Of a stretch of DNA of 64,000 nucleotides, positions 37,647-48,356 are shown in pieces. The position numbers and the translations under genes were made by a program. Position 1 is the first letter of the stretch. The number at the start of each line of letters is the position of its first letter. This stretch comes from Strix aluco. Its lineage: Eukaryota > Chordata > Aves > Strigiformes > Strigidae. A model generated the notes under the pieces. The model had not been told where the DNA came from and did not search any database. It saw nothing but the letters and a program-made list of their open reading frames with translations. The stretch spans positions 10,453,144-10,517,143 of the forward strand of contig NC_133946.1 of assembly GCF_031877795.1 (NCBI RefSeq), given 5' to 3'.

Positions 37647-40009
37647 GTGGGGGTGAAGTCATGGGCTGGCCAGGAAGAGAAGGGGATGTGCTACAGCTCC
37701 AAGGTTCATGGATGATGAGAGCAGGATGCATTTACTGCTGTTCTGCCTGCTACAGAAAACACAGTGTCACATCGTAAATTATGGTGAGCAGTGTTCACAA
37801 AGGGCACTGCCCACCTCTCTCCTCCTGCCTTCCTGCCAGGGAAGGCACCTCGTCTGCCAACAACCTGATTCCTTCCCACTCCCTTTTCAGGTTTCTGGTC
37901 CCTCCACACTGACCCTTGCCCCTGAACTCCCTCTGACCACTATTTTTCTGCATTGTAGTTGGTGTGACAAAGTGTGTGCTCCCATTCTGTCAGGGAGGAA
38001 TCACATCCTACTCCCACAGGACAAGAGCCACAAATGCTGGAAAAATGCTACACTGTCCTTTTACCTGATGGAAGTTTAAAGTGCCGTGATGGAAGCAAAT
38101 GCTGAAGCATCGTGTCTACAATATATGGTTCAACCATGGGCTGTTCCATGTTCTACTCCTGATTACATTCCTCTGAATTGGCAAAAGGGCTCTCCAGTTG
38201 ACTTGTCCACTCTGAAACTAGAAATACATGCACAGAAACCAGGTCTGGGAGGTTCTTCACCAGTATTCCTCTCCATTGAGCTAGCAGCTGTTTAGTAGCT
38301 TGAGTGCTCTCTTAGGCCTGCTGTTAACAGAACATGCTCTCCTGAAGAAACTGTGTTTTCTAACACAGCAGAAGCTGCAAAACTCTGCACAGTTTCTCTA
38401 CCTCTTTGTTGCTCCAAGTAATTTTCGAAGTTCTTCAGTGGACAAATACATTTACTTTTTGTGGAGGTTAAAACGGGACTGGCAGAGGAATGTTTTTTTC
38501 ATTTACAATCATACCAGGAAATTCTTTAGCTGCTCATTTCTGCCTAAGAGTTTATAAGTCAGCAAGCTGGAGATTACTACTAAGAAAGCAGTGTCTGTTT
38601 TTCATATATGCCTCTTGCCTTTTGCTCATACCTGAACACTTTCCTCAGGCCCTGCTCTGTTCTCTACCACTTTCTGGTAGTTCACAAAGACTGTTTTTCT
38701 TTCATATCAATCAGGTTTGTTTCATGCATAATTTGGAATCTATGTCTGCAAATCACAGCACTAGTTTAGAAACGATGCCACTTTTTCCTCTCTGCCTCTC
38801 CCAAGGGCTTGGTACTCTTCCAGAGCTAACACAGCTGCAGAGAGGGTGAACTGTGTGTAACCATCCCTGACGTTGTACTAGACAGAGACCTGCAGAACAG
38901 GCATCACAGTTTGAACATAACAGCTCTGGCTCCCTGTATAGACAATGAAGAGGAAATAAACACCTTAAAGACATGACTCAGTTCACGTTATTTAGATCAT
39001 TACACTACAGCGAGATGACTTATACCACAGAAGATAATACATCTGTCCTTGAGAATAAAGGGAGAGCAGACACCTGCCCCGTGCTAGATGTCTACAACGC
39101 AATCAACATTAAATGAAGCTGCCTTGAAGGATCCAAATGACCAAAATGTCACAGTAGTAGCTAAATTTTTCTGTATATTTTTCAACAGATTACCAAGCAT
39201 TTCTCTCTGCCTTTCACATAAACAAACACAACCACACACATATGCTTTAATGTGCCATGACTGTTACGAAGAACACCAGCAAAGGAGAGGAAAAAATAAT
39301 TACTACTGTACCCAGTTACTAAATGTTGATACAATATGAACTTTCAAGTCTGAACTCCACAGCATTTGTTGTCTGAAAATATTTTAAATCATTCACTCCA
39401 AATCTGTTTCAAGTTATTAATCCAACAAGTCAGGCCATTGTTCCACTCTTCTTCCTCCTGCTTGTAATTGCCATATCCTTGCTCTTGTTTAAGTTTCTTG
39501 TTGCATAGAAATTTGTTTCAGGAGGTTTTCAAGTGATTTTTCTTTTTCTGGCAGGTTACGGGCAAATTTTACTGTGATGGTATCAATGTTCCATTTTTCC
39601 ATCTATCATTTAGACAGGAAGATCCAATGAGGCAACACCTCCAAGGCTTTCAGAACTGACCTCTGTTTTTCCCGTATCTTCCTTCTCCCTAAAGTCATCC
39701 CATCCCAGTGCAACATATAAATACTCCTGTAACAATACTGGGTATTAAACATAAGCAAAAGATAGTTTTCCACTAGTGGAGTTGGACCTGTGAGAGCTGT
39801 GTCATTACCAAACCCCGAGCAGCTACCCAAGGGCCTTATTAAACAGTTTTGGTGGCCGGGTCCCTTGGTGTGCAGCAGCACACCAATTTACTCAATGACC
39901 TTCTGTGCATGGAGTCCTGAAGGTTGAGAAAGACACCACACACTTCTAAACTCTCAGAAGTCCTTTGTATGAAAAAACAAGTCTCTAGTAATAAAAACAT
40001 AAATGTAGG

Positions 40010-40432
40010 GCTGTACTACCAATCCCCATATTGAGACAGTGTTGGGCACCGGGAAATGTTGAGATCAGAGAAGATGCAGAGGACAGGTAGTGTTATGGGA
40101 AACTGCAGTCACTCAGGGATAGACTGGATCAATGCTTCATCAGGATGCGATATAAACATAAACTAATATGAGTGCTCATTCCCCAAGACAATGGAAGGTC
40201 CGGACAGACCAAAGATATCAGTGGTGATGTGCTACTGAAAGCTATGGCTCAAGTTCAAATCAGCTTGAACTGACTGTTCCGCCCCTGATGTTAATTGATA
40301 AGAGATCCCCCTGTCTTTATCTCAGCCCACAAGCTTTTTTATCTCGTTTTCTCCCCCTGCCCCATTGAGGAGTGTGAGTGAGAGAGGGGCTGGGTGGGTG
40401 TCCATCAGCTAGCCAAGGTAAACCAAACACAC
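40010..40432 (+). mobile_element. Probable solo LTR remnant of an avian endogenous retrovirus
   Basis: The stretch ending near 40432 (TTCTCCCCCTGCCCCATTGA, then a GAGTGAGAGAGG..GGCTGGGTGG block and an AACCAAACACA end) resembles the 3' end of LTRs common in bird genomes. No internal retroviral region is recognisable next to it, so it appears to be an old solo LTR; its left edge is uncertain. Family not assigned. Confidence 0.4.
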
Positions 40433-41679
40433 GGCATGAACTTTAAAGACTGGAAACTAGTCTCTGAAAACATGCAATGTAGAAAAAGAAGAAATGTGAT
40501 AACCGGATTTTATGGCCATGTCTGCTGTATCTTCAGGAGGTGAAAGAAGTAGCCTCTTAGAGTGAGGAAGGACCTGAAAATCTAGAAAGGAAATCTTTGT
40601 GACTACACCCCTGTTTTTACATCCTAACAGTAGGGAAGATAAACCCTTCCTCTTCTGTTATTCATTGCTAACTCTTTCTCTTCCTATTCTGTCTGGAAAT
40701 ATGGAGAAATTATAAAAATTATTTGTCCAAGTAGTGATGTTTTACTTCTAATTTTACTACCATTGTAAAGTAATGAGGACTTATTGCTGAATTCCATCTC
40801 CATGTGTCACCAATTGCTTTGAGGCAAATGAGTGAGTTGTCAACTATTTTAAGGTCATCCTGTTCCTCTGCTTCCCTTTCCAAAATATTAGTGCCAATAG
40901 AAGATTTTAGAAAATTTGTGCCTTGACCACAGTCAGTCATTTTGCAGTAGAAGAGCATTGCCCAGATTCATGAGATTCTAGAGACATTTCTACGTCTCCA
41001 TACTGGAAATGGCTGAGGAAAATGTCAACCAAACAATAACGTTCTTATTAAGAAGATGAGGAATGTTTTCCATGTTCAACTAGGAATTTCATTGTATTTC
41101 AGTATGGAGAAATATTTAATTCTCATATTGCCACTGAGATACCTATCCCTTAGATAACACTAGTATAATAGCTCCAGAGTACTGGCCAAACCATGAAATT
41201 TAATCCACTGTCTAAATAAAACTATGAAAAATATCCTGACTGTGGATCAGTCATGTCTATAGTCTTAAACCATGCTTGGATTGCTGCCCTGATAGGTTAT
41301 AAAGATCACCTATGACATAAACTCAAGGTCTCAGAATGGTGTTAGACAGCAGGGCTCCTTTAAATTATATTGATCCAAGCAAGAATAGCCATAATTTTAG
41401 GTTTATAGTACGTGAGGATTTTTTGGACCTGGGCATTAATTTGCATGTCTTATATTTGTTGTCACTGGACAGCTTAGATCATGAGTGTTTGAGGAACCAG
41501 GGGCAGGAGGGAGAACAAAACTGAAGTAGATAGCACATTCACCAGAAAGTACCAAAACATAAAAATGGGAACATTCGGACTTGAAAGAAAGGAAAGCTTT
41601 TAGCTATTATCCTGGTGAGCTTTTGAATCACAGTGCTGACATTAAGCTGTAACAATAGTAATTATCATTACTGGAAGTT

Positions 41680-42035
41680 GCACTGGAAGGGGAAGGAGAG
41701 AAGATTCCCCTCCTGTTATTGGCATCAGCAAATGATAAAACTTGCATCTAGTACCAGTTTTTTAATAGCTAACTCATGGATTCAGCATATGACAATGCAA
41801 TACTCATAGCAGGGCATTTAAAGCAAGCAGAACGGGAACACCAGTGGTATGATTGTTTCCAGCATCAGGCAACAATCAATTTTGCAAACACTTTGGGCCA
41901 CCATTTCCCAGCTGAATGGACTACAGAGTAGCTGCAGGTTGTTTGCCTGAAAGGTCACACTAACTGATAGGATGCTCTACCTGGAAAACATTTTTAATAT
42001 TTACATAATTTGCTGGTATTTCAGTACAACCCACC
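41680..42035. repeat. Duplicated OR4 3' flank, copy 1
   Basis: About 350 bp matches 46830-47140 over most of its length, with shared words such as GCATCAGCAAATGA, CATGGATTCA, CTCAGCTGAATGG-type and GGATG(C/T)TCTACCTGGA. Both copies lie downstream of a family 4 OR on the - strand. Confidence 0.85.
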
Positions 42036-42640
42036 ATTTCTCCCTGTCATGCAGAGACCTAATAAAACCTCCGACTTCTCTCATGGTCCTGTTGTACCAT
42101 TAAATGAGTCCCACCTGCCCAAAGGCTGCTGACTTGTGAGTGGAGGACACTTCACTTTAGCACATCAAAATTTGGAGATAAAAGCTGCCAGTGCTGTACC
42201 GTACTGAAAGGTTTGTGTACTCTTGGAAGCTTGCTACCACCATCACTCCTTTGTGTAAAAATTTAAGGAGATGCTACTCTCCAAAGCTTGTAGGAGCTAG
42301 TAGGAAAGAACAACCTCTCAAAATACTTGGTCATTTCTCCTATTGCCAGGAGAAGCCTGGAAAAATACCCAAGATACAGCTGTGAGGGGCCCAAAGGTGA
42401 ATACCACAATACCACCCCCAATGCTCAGGTTTGGTAGCTGACAATAACTTCACATCCTTTTGACTGACAGTTTCCAAAGAAGATGAGTTACATAAAACCT
42501 TTAATTTAGTATCAGCCCTATTCTGAACAGCTGTGCTGAAAACAGAGCGATGTTATTGGAAAGTCTCTCCTGAACATTTCTCTTTCACTCCCCATGGTTT
42601 CTTAAGCTCACATCATCTTGCAAACATGCACTGTGTTGTT

Positions 42641-43570
42641 TCAATTCTCACTCCTCTTCACTTTTCTGATCCACAACTTTTTCATGGCATTTTTCACTTC
42701 TTCATTTCGGAGGGTGTAAATTAAGGGATTGAGCATAGGCGTAATGATGGTGTAGAACACAGAGACTATCTTGTCTGCTGAGAAGGTGGTGGAAGGGCGC
42801 ATATAGATGAAAATGCATGGCCCAAAGAACAGAACTACAACAGTGATGTGGGAACTGCATGTAGAGAGTGCTTTGAGACGCGCCTTGGAAGAGTGTGTCC
42901 TCAAAGAAACCAAGATAACAGCATAGGACACAACAAGAACAACAAAACAGCTCAGGGAAATCCCACCACTATTGACAGCCACAATTACACCAATGATGTA
43001 GACGTCAGTGCAGGCCAGCTTCAGTAAAGGGTGAACATCACAGAAGTAATGGTCAATCTCTTTGGGCCCACAAAACGGTAGCCAAATGGCCAGCAAGGTC
43101 TGCACCGCTGAGTGTACAAAGCCCCCCACCCAAGAAGCTGCCACCAGCCAGCCACAGACATGCTTGTTCACAATATTTGTGTAATGAGGCGGCTTGCATA
43201 TAGCAATGCAGCGATCATAGGCCATCACTGCGAGAAGGAAGATCTCAGTGCACCCGAAGAAATGGCATGCAAACAGTTGAGCTATGCAGCCCACAAAAGA
43301 GATGGTCTTCTTCTCAACAAGAAGGTCATAAATGAGTTTGGGAGCTGTGACAGTAGAGTAACTGATGTCTACAAAAGACAAGTAGCTCAGGAAGAAGTAC
43401 ATGGGAGAGTTCAGCTGTTCACTTGTCTTTATAGTAGTGATGATAAGCAGGTTTCCAAGAATGATGATGGCATAGAAGATTAAGAATAATGAGAAGCACA
43501 TTTTTGCCTCTGTCTTGTCTTGTGTCAGTCCGTGGAGGATGAACTCAGTCACATTGTTTTTGTTCTCCAT
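42641..43570 (-). CDS. Odorant receptor, class II, family 4-like, DRC variant
   Basis: Open 309-residue OR. I start it at the internal Met (43568-43570, MENKNNVTEF) because a strong splice acceptor lies only 13 bp upstream; the longer frame beginning at 43603 would start inside the intron. Landmarks: NVT site at 6, GN at 39-40, NSPMYFFL at 54-61, Cys95, loop 2 cysteines 167, 177 and 187, KALSTCSSH at 233-241, [12 protein letters not shown] at 278-289. Two motif changes sit together: Tyr121 of DRY is Cys (TGC at 43208-43210), and the usual KPLHY reads KPPHY (Pro128). The frame is otherwise complete. It is the tandem duplicate of the OR at 47383. Confidence 0.93.
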   Translation of the reverse strand: MENKNNVTEFILHGLTQDKTEAKMCFSLFLIFYAIIILGNLLIITTIKTSEQLNSPMYFFLSYLSFVDISYSTVTAPKLIYDLLVEKKTISFVGCIAQLFACHFFGCTEIFLLAVMAYDRCIAICKPPHYTNIVNKHVCGWLVAASWVGGFVHSAVQTLLAIWLPFCGPKEIDHYFCDVHPLLKLACTDVYIIGVIVAVNSGGISLSCFVVLVVSYAVILVSLRTHSSKARLKALSTCSSHITVVVLFFGPCIFIYMRPSTTFSADKIVSVFYTIITPMLNPLIYTLRNEEVKNAMKKLWIRKVKRSEN

Positions 43571-43583
43571 ATGTAGACAGGAC

Positions 43584-43585
43584 CT
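43584..43585 (-). promoter_or_regulatory. Splice acceptor that sets the OR start (- strand)
   Basis: On the - strand GTGTCTTTTCTGTGCTTCAG lies 13 bp before MENKNN. It excludes the 11 extra upstream codons from the mature mRNA. Confidence 0.7.
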
Positions 43586-44744
43586 GAAGCACAGAAAAGA
43601 CACCAGCTATGGCATTAGACATGGGACATTATCAGCACACACACATACATATGGACCACCGGTATGTTAAATATTAAACATACTTCCTTTGCTGTCTTTT
43701 TGGGACAGTTTCCATTTAAAGTCAATGTTTCCCTCAAGGAGTAACAGGTGATATCCGAAACAGAATGTATTACTGAGGTATATAATAACAAGCTCAAATT
43801 ATTTATTTGAGGAGGGTGGTAGAAATAATACCCTCAAGAATCCTAGTTCTCACCTTTGCCTCTTTTAAAAAAGAAGACTAATTACCAGGTCCCCTCAAGA
43901 CCCACTTTTACCCTTTGATTTGAAATAAAGTTGACCAAAAGAGACAGTGCGTCTATAATTCAGGTCTCAACACTTTGATCATGGCTCAAGGAAGATTGTT
44001 GCCTAAGCAGTGACTGTACTTTCCTTTTCAGTCCTCTAAAGGATTGCAGCAGAGCTACTTCTTATCACTCTGACTGTGATAGACCTGAATAAGTTCAGTC
44101 ACAGAAAGAGCTGGCCAGTGTTTTCTTGGACTGCCTTTCTTACAGTACATGAACGAACTAATCTGGAGGTAATTTGCATTAATGGTGAGTTAGCAGGGGT
44201 TTGTATAACTCACCCAGCTCCCAGAACACACCTCATAAATACACCTGTAGTGACACTGGGGTCATGAATGCACTGCTGGTGACTCTCCTTTGCTCACAAA
44301 CCCCCATGAATTCACCTTTGCGGCATTCCCATGCAGTACACAAGTATCACTAGTGCTCAAAGTATGTGTGAAGATAGAGGTGGAAAATGGGTAATAACCT
44401 TGCCTGTGATATCAGCAAACCCTTTGGGGTCTGGATTCTATTTGACAGTCACAGGACACTTGGTTCTTTCTCCTGAGCTCTCTGGCTCATTTCCTGGCTA
44501 CTCCCCAGCTAGGGCAGCAGAGGAAAGGCTCCTTAATGTCTCCATCCCTATCTCCATGCCCCTCCACAAGTAGAATGAAGGCACTGTGAGAAAGACCAAA
44601 GTGTGTGTGTCGTGACCGTTGTTGCCTGACATGTCCAGCTCAGACTGATCACGTAGGAACTGCTGTCATCAGCTCCCAAGTCCTCTCTGTAACACTGACA
44701 ACATCCTTTTGACAGATCTTTCTGGGAACAGCATATAACTGGGG

Positions 44745-44764
44745 AAAAAAAAAAAAAAAAAAAA
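44745..44764. repeat. A20 homopolymer
   Basis: Uninterrupted run of 20 A, with no recognisable retroposon body attached. Confidence 0.9.
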
Positions 44765-45389
44765 GCAGATAAGACACCAACTAAAGCAAAGGTTGAAAAA
44801 TCTTCAATTGAGTTTTTTCTAATTCATAAAATGGACCTCACAAAAGTCACTCTCAGAAATGCCTGTTTTCAAAGGTAGAATTTCAGTCATGCTAGAACAA
44901 AACAAAGGAACAATATCAGAAAACTTACACAATTCATATTTACCAGTATCCAAGAGTTCGCATGCTATTCCTCCTCTGATGACCTCCTCTTAACGGCTTT
45001 AGGTGGTTTCATCAGAATGTCTCAGCTGCAAGTTGCTGCTTGGATGTTGTGAGAGCATATCTCTGCCAATTCTGAGACCTACAGCAGCTGAAAAGAGCAG
45101 CCTGCCTCTCCACCTGCATTTCTCATTGTACAAAGAACAACTTCCAAGAACATCTACAAGAACAATTATCTTTCAGAAGATGGGGAAATTGTAGCAGAAA
45201 TATTTAAACTGAATCATGCAGCAGAAGCACAAGACTATCAGGAGTAATGAGATCCCAGAGGCATACAGAGTTTTGTCAGAAATCATCAGTGGACAAGGAG
45301 CTAAAAACTGTACTTTGGATAGTTATTAGGGCAGTCTCTGGAGAGTGATTTTGGAGTGTGGTCATCTAGACTGTTACGTTGCACATGGG

Positions 45390-45414
45390 TTTGCTTGCTT
45401 GCTTGTTTGTTTGC
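45390..45414. repeat. TTGC/TTGT tetranucleotide repeat
   Basis: Short tetranucleotide microsatellite of about six units. Confidence 0.85.
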
Positions 45415-45979
45415 TGTCTGACTTTTTAATGCTGTCCAGATAAATATTTACTATTGGACATGTATTTCTTCTGGAAGCATTTCTGGTTCAAATAAACATC
45501 ACACCTGGCCATCTGCAAGATTTGTATTCACCTTACCTTTGCAATCAAATATTCTTGGAGTAAAGAGGTCTCTTACACAGGACATTTATATAAATTCTGC
45601 CTTTGGTCCTAAGCTAATATTTCTCATATGCATTCTTATTTCTTATTAACTTGTTCTTATTATTGTATGTGCTATAGACTGTTATCCCTTAGACATCTGC
45701 TGTACAAATTTGAAACAAGAAGTAAAACAGGAAATTACTTCAAAAATTTAGAAAAGTTTGTGGTTAGTCGTCACTGCTTACCAGGTATTTTTACTGAGAT
45801 AATGCAAAACACAGAAGCAACTCTTTAGCCCAAGTATTAAGTTCTTATAAGAATTCTTACCAAACTGTAAAGGAGCATAATGTGACACCTTCTGTAAGCT
45901 ATGGTTGAATATTCGCCCAGCAGCACCCAGAAATGAGACATCCAGAAAAAAAACTTGATGTTGACCTCCAAAGCATTAA

Positions 45980-46022
45980 AAAAGTATATATGTATATGTA
46001 TAATTTTGTGCATATATATATA
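45980..46022. repeat. AT/GT-rich dinucleotide patch
   Basis: Imperfect TA/TG dinucleotide repeat. Confidence 0.7.
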
Positions 46023-46678
46023 AAGTTATAAACCCTAGCTTGGGCTGGGAACACCTTGTAACCTTGAATCCTGCTTAAGTCACACTAATGTGTAACACAG
46101 CTGCAGGTGTTTATTAGGGAATGTAAGTGAAGAAATAAAAGAGCTTCAGTTACTTTTGGATGCAACCAAGCAGGGCTTTTCCTTCCTCACTCAGCTGATT
46201 TGGTGGTTTTCTGCTGACAATGTAGGGGCTAGGGTCTCTTATCTCATTGTGCTCCTCAGATGGAGACCCCAGGCTGCTATGGCTTATCACCCAGTGACAG
46301 CTTTGACTGGCACTGAACTGGTTTGGTTTTTCATCCTCATGTTTCTTCTCTTCCCTCCTGCAATAGTAGGGGTACCAGCTGTTCCCATGGAAAACACCTT
46401 CTTCCCTTGTGTGGGTATGTAAACGTGCTCTGTCAGGCTACTTGTTGTCTTGCATACTGGAATAGTTTCTAAACAATTCTTTCTTTTTTCCATTGATAAA
46501 TGAAATTGTGCCTCCAAATGCCTTTTTTGGTGACTCCTTCATTTCCTACAGTCTGAAAGGTGTCTTTCATTAGATCTATGATTCTGTATTAGTCTAAACA
46601 TCAGAATAAAAATCTTGAGGCAGAGCTGAAGGATAGAGGAGATGGTTGGAAGGATGGCATCAGTGATAGGTGAAGTAG

Positions 46679-46822
46679 ATAGAATTACAGAACAGTTTGG
46701 GTTGGAAGGAACCTTTGAAGATCATCTAGTCCAACCCCCCTGGCCACAGGCAGAGACATCTTTCACTAGATCAGGTTGCTTAAAGCCCTGTCCAACCTGG
46801 CCTTGAACACTGCAGGAAAGAT
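46679..46822 (-). mobile_element. CR1 LINE 3' end, - strand
   Basis: The + strand shows GTTTGGGTTGGAAGGAACCT, GATCATCTAGTCCAACCCCC and AAGCCCTGTCCAACCTGGCC, a typical antisense CR1 3' end of about 145 bp. It abuts the left edge of the duplicated OR4 flank at 46830. Confidence 0.85.
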
Positions 46823-46829
46823 TTGTTTT

Positions 46830-47140
46830 ACTGGCAGGAGAAGGGGAGAAGTTTCCCTCCTCTTACCTGCATCAGCAAATGACCCAACTAGCACCTAATA
46901 CCAGATTTTTAACTGCTAACCCATGGATTCAAGGTACCACAATGTGGTTCTCATAAAAAGGCATTTACTGCAAGCAGAAATTCCAGCAGTAGATGACCAT
47001 AGTCCTCTGTTTCTCAGCTGAATGGGTTACAGAGCAGATGGAGTTCATCTGAAAGTTTATATCTGAGTAATGGGATGTTCTACCTGGACAACATTTTCAG
47101 TATTTTTGATAGTATTTATTTAAACACTGGTGTTTCAGTT
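46830..47140. repeat. Duplicated OR4 3' flank, copy 2
   Basis: Homologous to 41680-42035. It begins immediately after the CR1 fragment and ends about 240 bp from the OR stop codon, whereas copy 1 ends about 600 bp from its OR. Confidence 0.85.
47115..47120 (-). terminator. Polyadenylation signal (- strand AATAAA)
   Basis: TTTATT on the + strand gives AATAAA about 265 bp past the stop of the OR at 47383. Confidence 0.4.
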
Positions 47141-47382
47141 AGTGTTCAGGAGCCCCAGGCCTGGGCCTGTGCTAGTTGACAAGAGAATAGAAAGAGAATG
47201 CCTGCTTGTCACAGAGTTCACAATGTCTTTCAAATCAAAAGATGAATCTTTGGTGTCTTCCTAATTACAACAGGAGCTAACAAGCTGTTCTTTGAAAGGC
47301 AGTTCTTGGGGAATTTTCACAAAAGAAATTATAGTGAAAGATGCTTGATTTCCTCCGGTCCTTTGGAAATGTTACCACAGTT

Positions 47383-48318
47383 CTACACCTTCCCATTTTC
47401 ACTTCCCACTTTTCTACTCCACAGTTTTCTCATGGCACTCTTCACCTCCTTATTTCTTAGCGTGTAGATGAGTGGGTTCAGCATGGGTATGATGACAGTG
47501 TAAAACACTGCCACGCTCTTGTCCTCTGACAGATTGCTGGATGGACGTATGTAGATGAACGTGCATGGCCCAAAGCATAGAATCACCACAGTAATATGGG
47601 ACCCACAGGTGGAGAGGGCCTTGTGCCACCCTTCAGATATTTGTCTTTTCAGGGAAACCAGGATGACAACATAGGACATGACCAGGATGAAGAAACAGCT
47701 CAGAGTTATCATTCCACTGTTGGCAACAACAATGATGCCCACAGTGTAGGTGTCAGTACAGGCCAGTTGTAGTAGAGGGTGGACGTCACAGAAGTAGTGG
47801 TCAATTTTGTTAGGGCCACAGAAGGGGAGCTGAGAGGTTAGAAGAGTCTGCACTATGGAGTGCACAAAGCCTCCTACCCACGAGCCAAACACCATCCGGC
47901 CACACACGCGCCTGGTCATGAGGGTGGTGTAGTGGAGAGGTCTGCAGATGGCCACGTAGCGATCATAGGCCATCACTGTGAGGATGAAAAACTCTGTGCA
48001 AACAAAGAAATGTACCCCAAACAGCTGTGCTATGCAACCCACAAAGGAGATGGTTTTATTTTCAACAAGGAAGTCAGCAATCATTTTGGGAGCTGTGATG
48101 GAAGAGTAACAGATATCTAGAAAGGCCAGGTAGCAGAGGAAGAAATACATGGGGGAGTTCAGACATTGACTGCTAATTACAGTGATAACAATGAGCAGAT
48201 TCCCTGCCACGGTAATTGTGTAGAAGAACAGAAACATCACAAAACATATTTTCTGCACTCCTTGGTTCTCTGAGAGGCCCAGAAGAATGAATTCCTTCAC
48301 GCTGCTTGCATTCTCCAT
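47383..48318 (-). CDS. Odorant receptor, class II, family 4-like
   Basis: Intact 311-residue OR starting at the internal Met at 48316-48318 ([10 protein letters not shown]). A longer frame to 48438 would add 40 residues, but it crosses the splice acceptor at 48355-48356 and has no OR-like sequence. Landmarks: NAS site at 3, GN at 39-40, NSPMYFFL at 54-61, Cys95, [10 protein letters not shown] at 116-125, cysteines 167, 177 and 187 in loop 2, KALSTCGSH at 233-241, [12 protein letters not shown] at 278-289. All key residues are normal, unlike its tandem partner at 42641. The C terminus has the same basic W-x-RKV ending as the partner. Probably a functional olfactory receptor; ligand unknown. 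Confidence 0.96.
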   Translation of the reverse strand: MENASSVKEFILLGLSENQGVQKICFVMFLFFYTITVAGNLLIVITVISSQCLNSPMYFFLCYLAFLDICYSSITAPKMIADFLVENKTISFVGCIAQLFGVHFFVCTEFFILTVMAYDRYVAICRPLHYTTLMTRRVCGRMVFGSWVGGFVHSIVQTLLTSQLPFCGPNKIDHYFCDVHPLLQLACTDTYTVGIIVVANSGMITLSCFFILVMSYVVILVSLKRQISEGWHKALSTCGSHITVVILCFGPCTFIYIRPSSNLSEDKSVAVFYTVIIPMLNPLIYTLRNKEVKSAMRKLWSRKVGSENGKV

Positions 48319-48354
48319 GTTAATCAGTTGGGTGGCGATAATGCAATGCACAGC

Positions 48355-48356
48355 CT
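48355..48356 (-). promoter_or_regulatory. Splice acceptor that sets the OR start (- strand)
   Basis: On the - strand TTTTTCCATGTGCCCAG lies 36 bp before MENASS, inside the longer open frame, and so decides the start. Confidence 0.65.

Larger units (their letters stand above)
37647..42640. other. Intergenic, 5 kb between family 4 ORs
   Basis: No recognisable gene. It holds an LTR-like remnant (about 40010-40432) and, at 41680-42035, DNA homologous to the 3' flank of the next OR. Confidence 0.45.
43586..46678. other. Intergenic, about 3.1 kb
   Basis: No gene recognised. Simple sequence: A20 at 44745-44764, TTGC/TTGT repeats at 45390-45414, AT/GT dinucleotides at 45980-46022. Confidence 0.5.

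Noticed and set aside
45890-46440. Possible LTR-like stretch
   Set aside because: An AATAAA and short terminal-like words are present, but no convincing ends, target duplications or family similarity.
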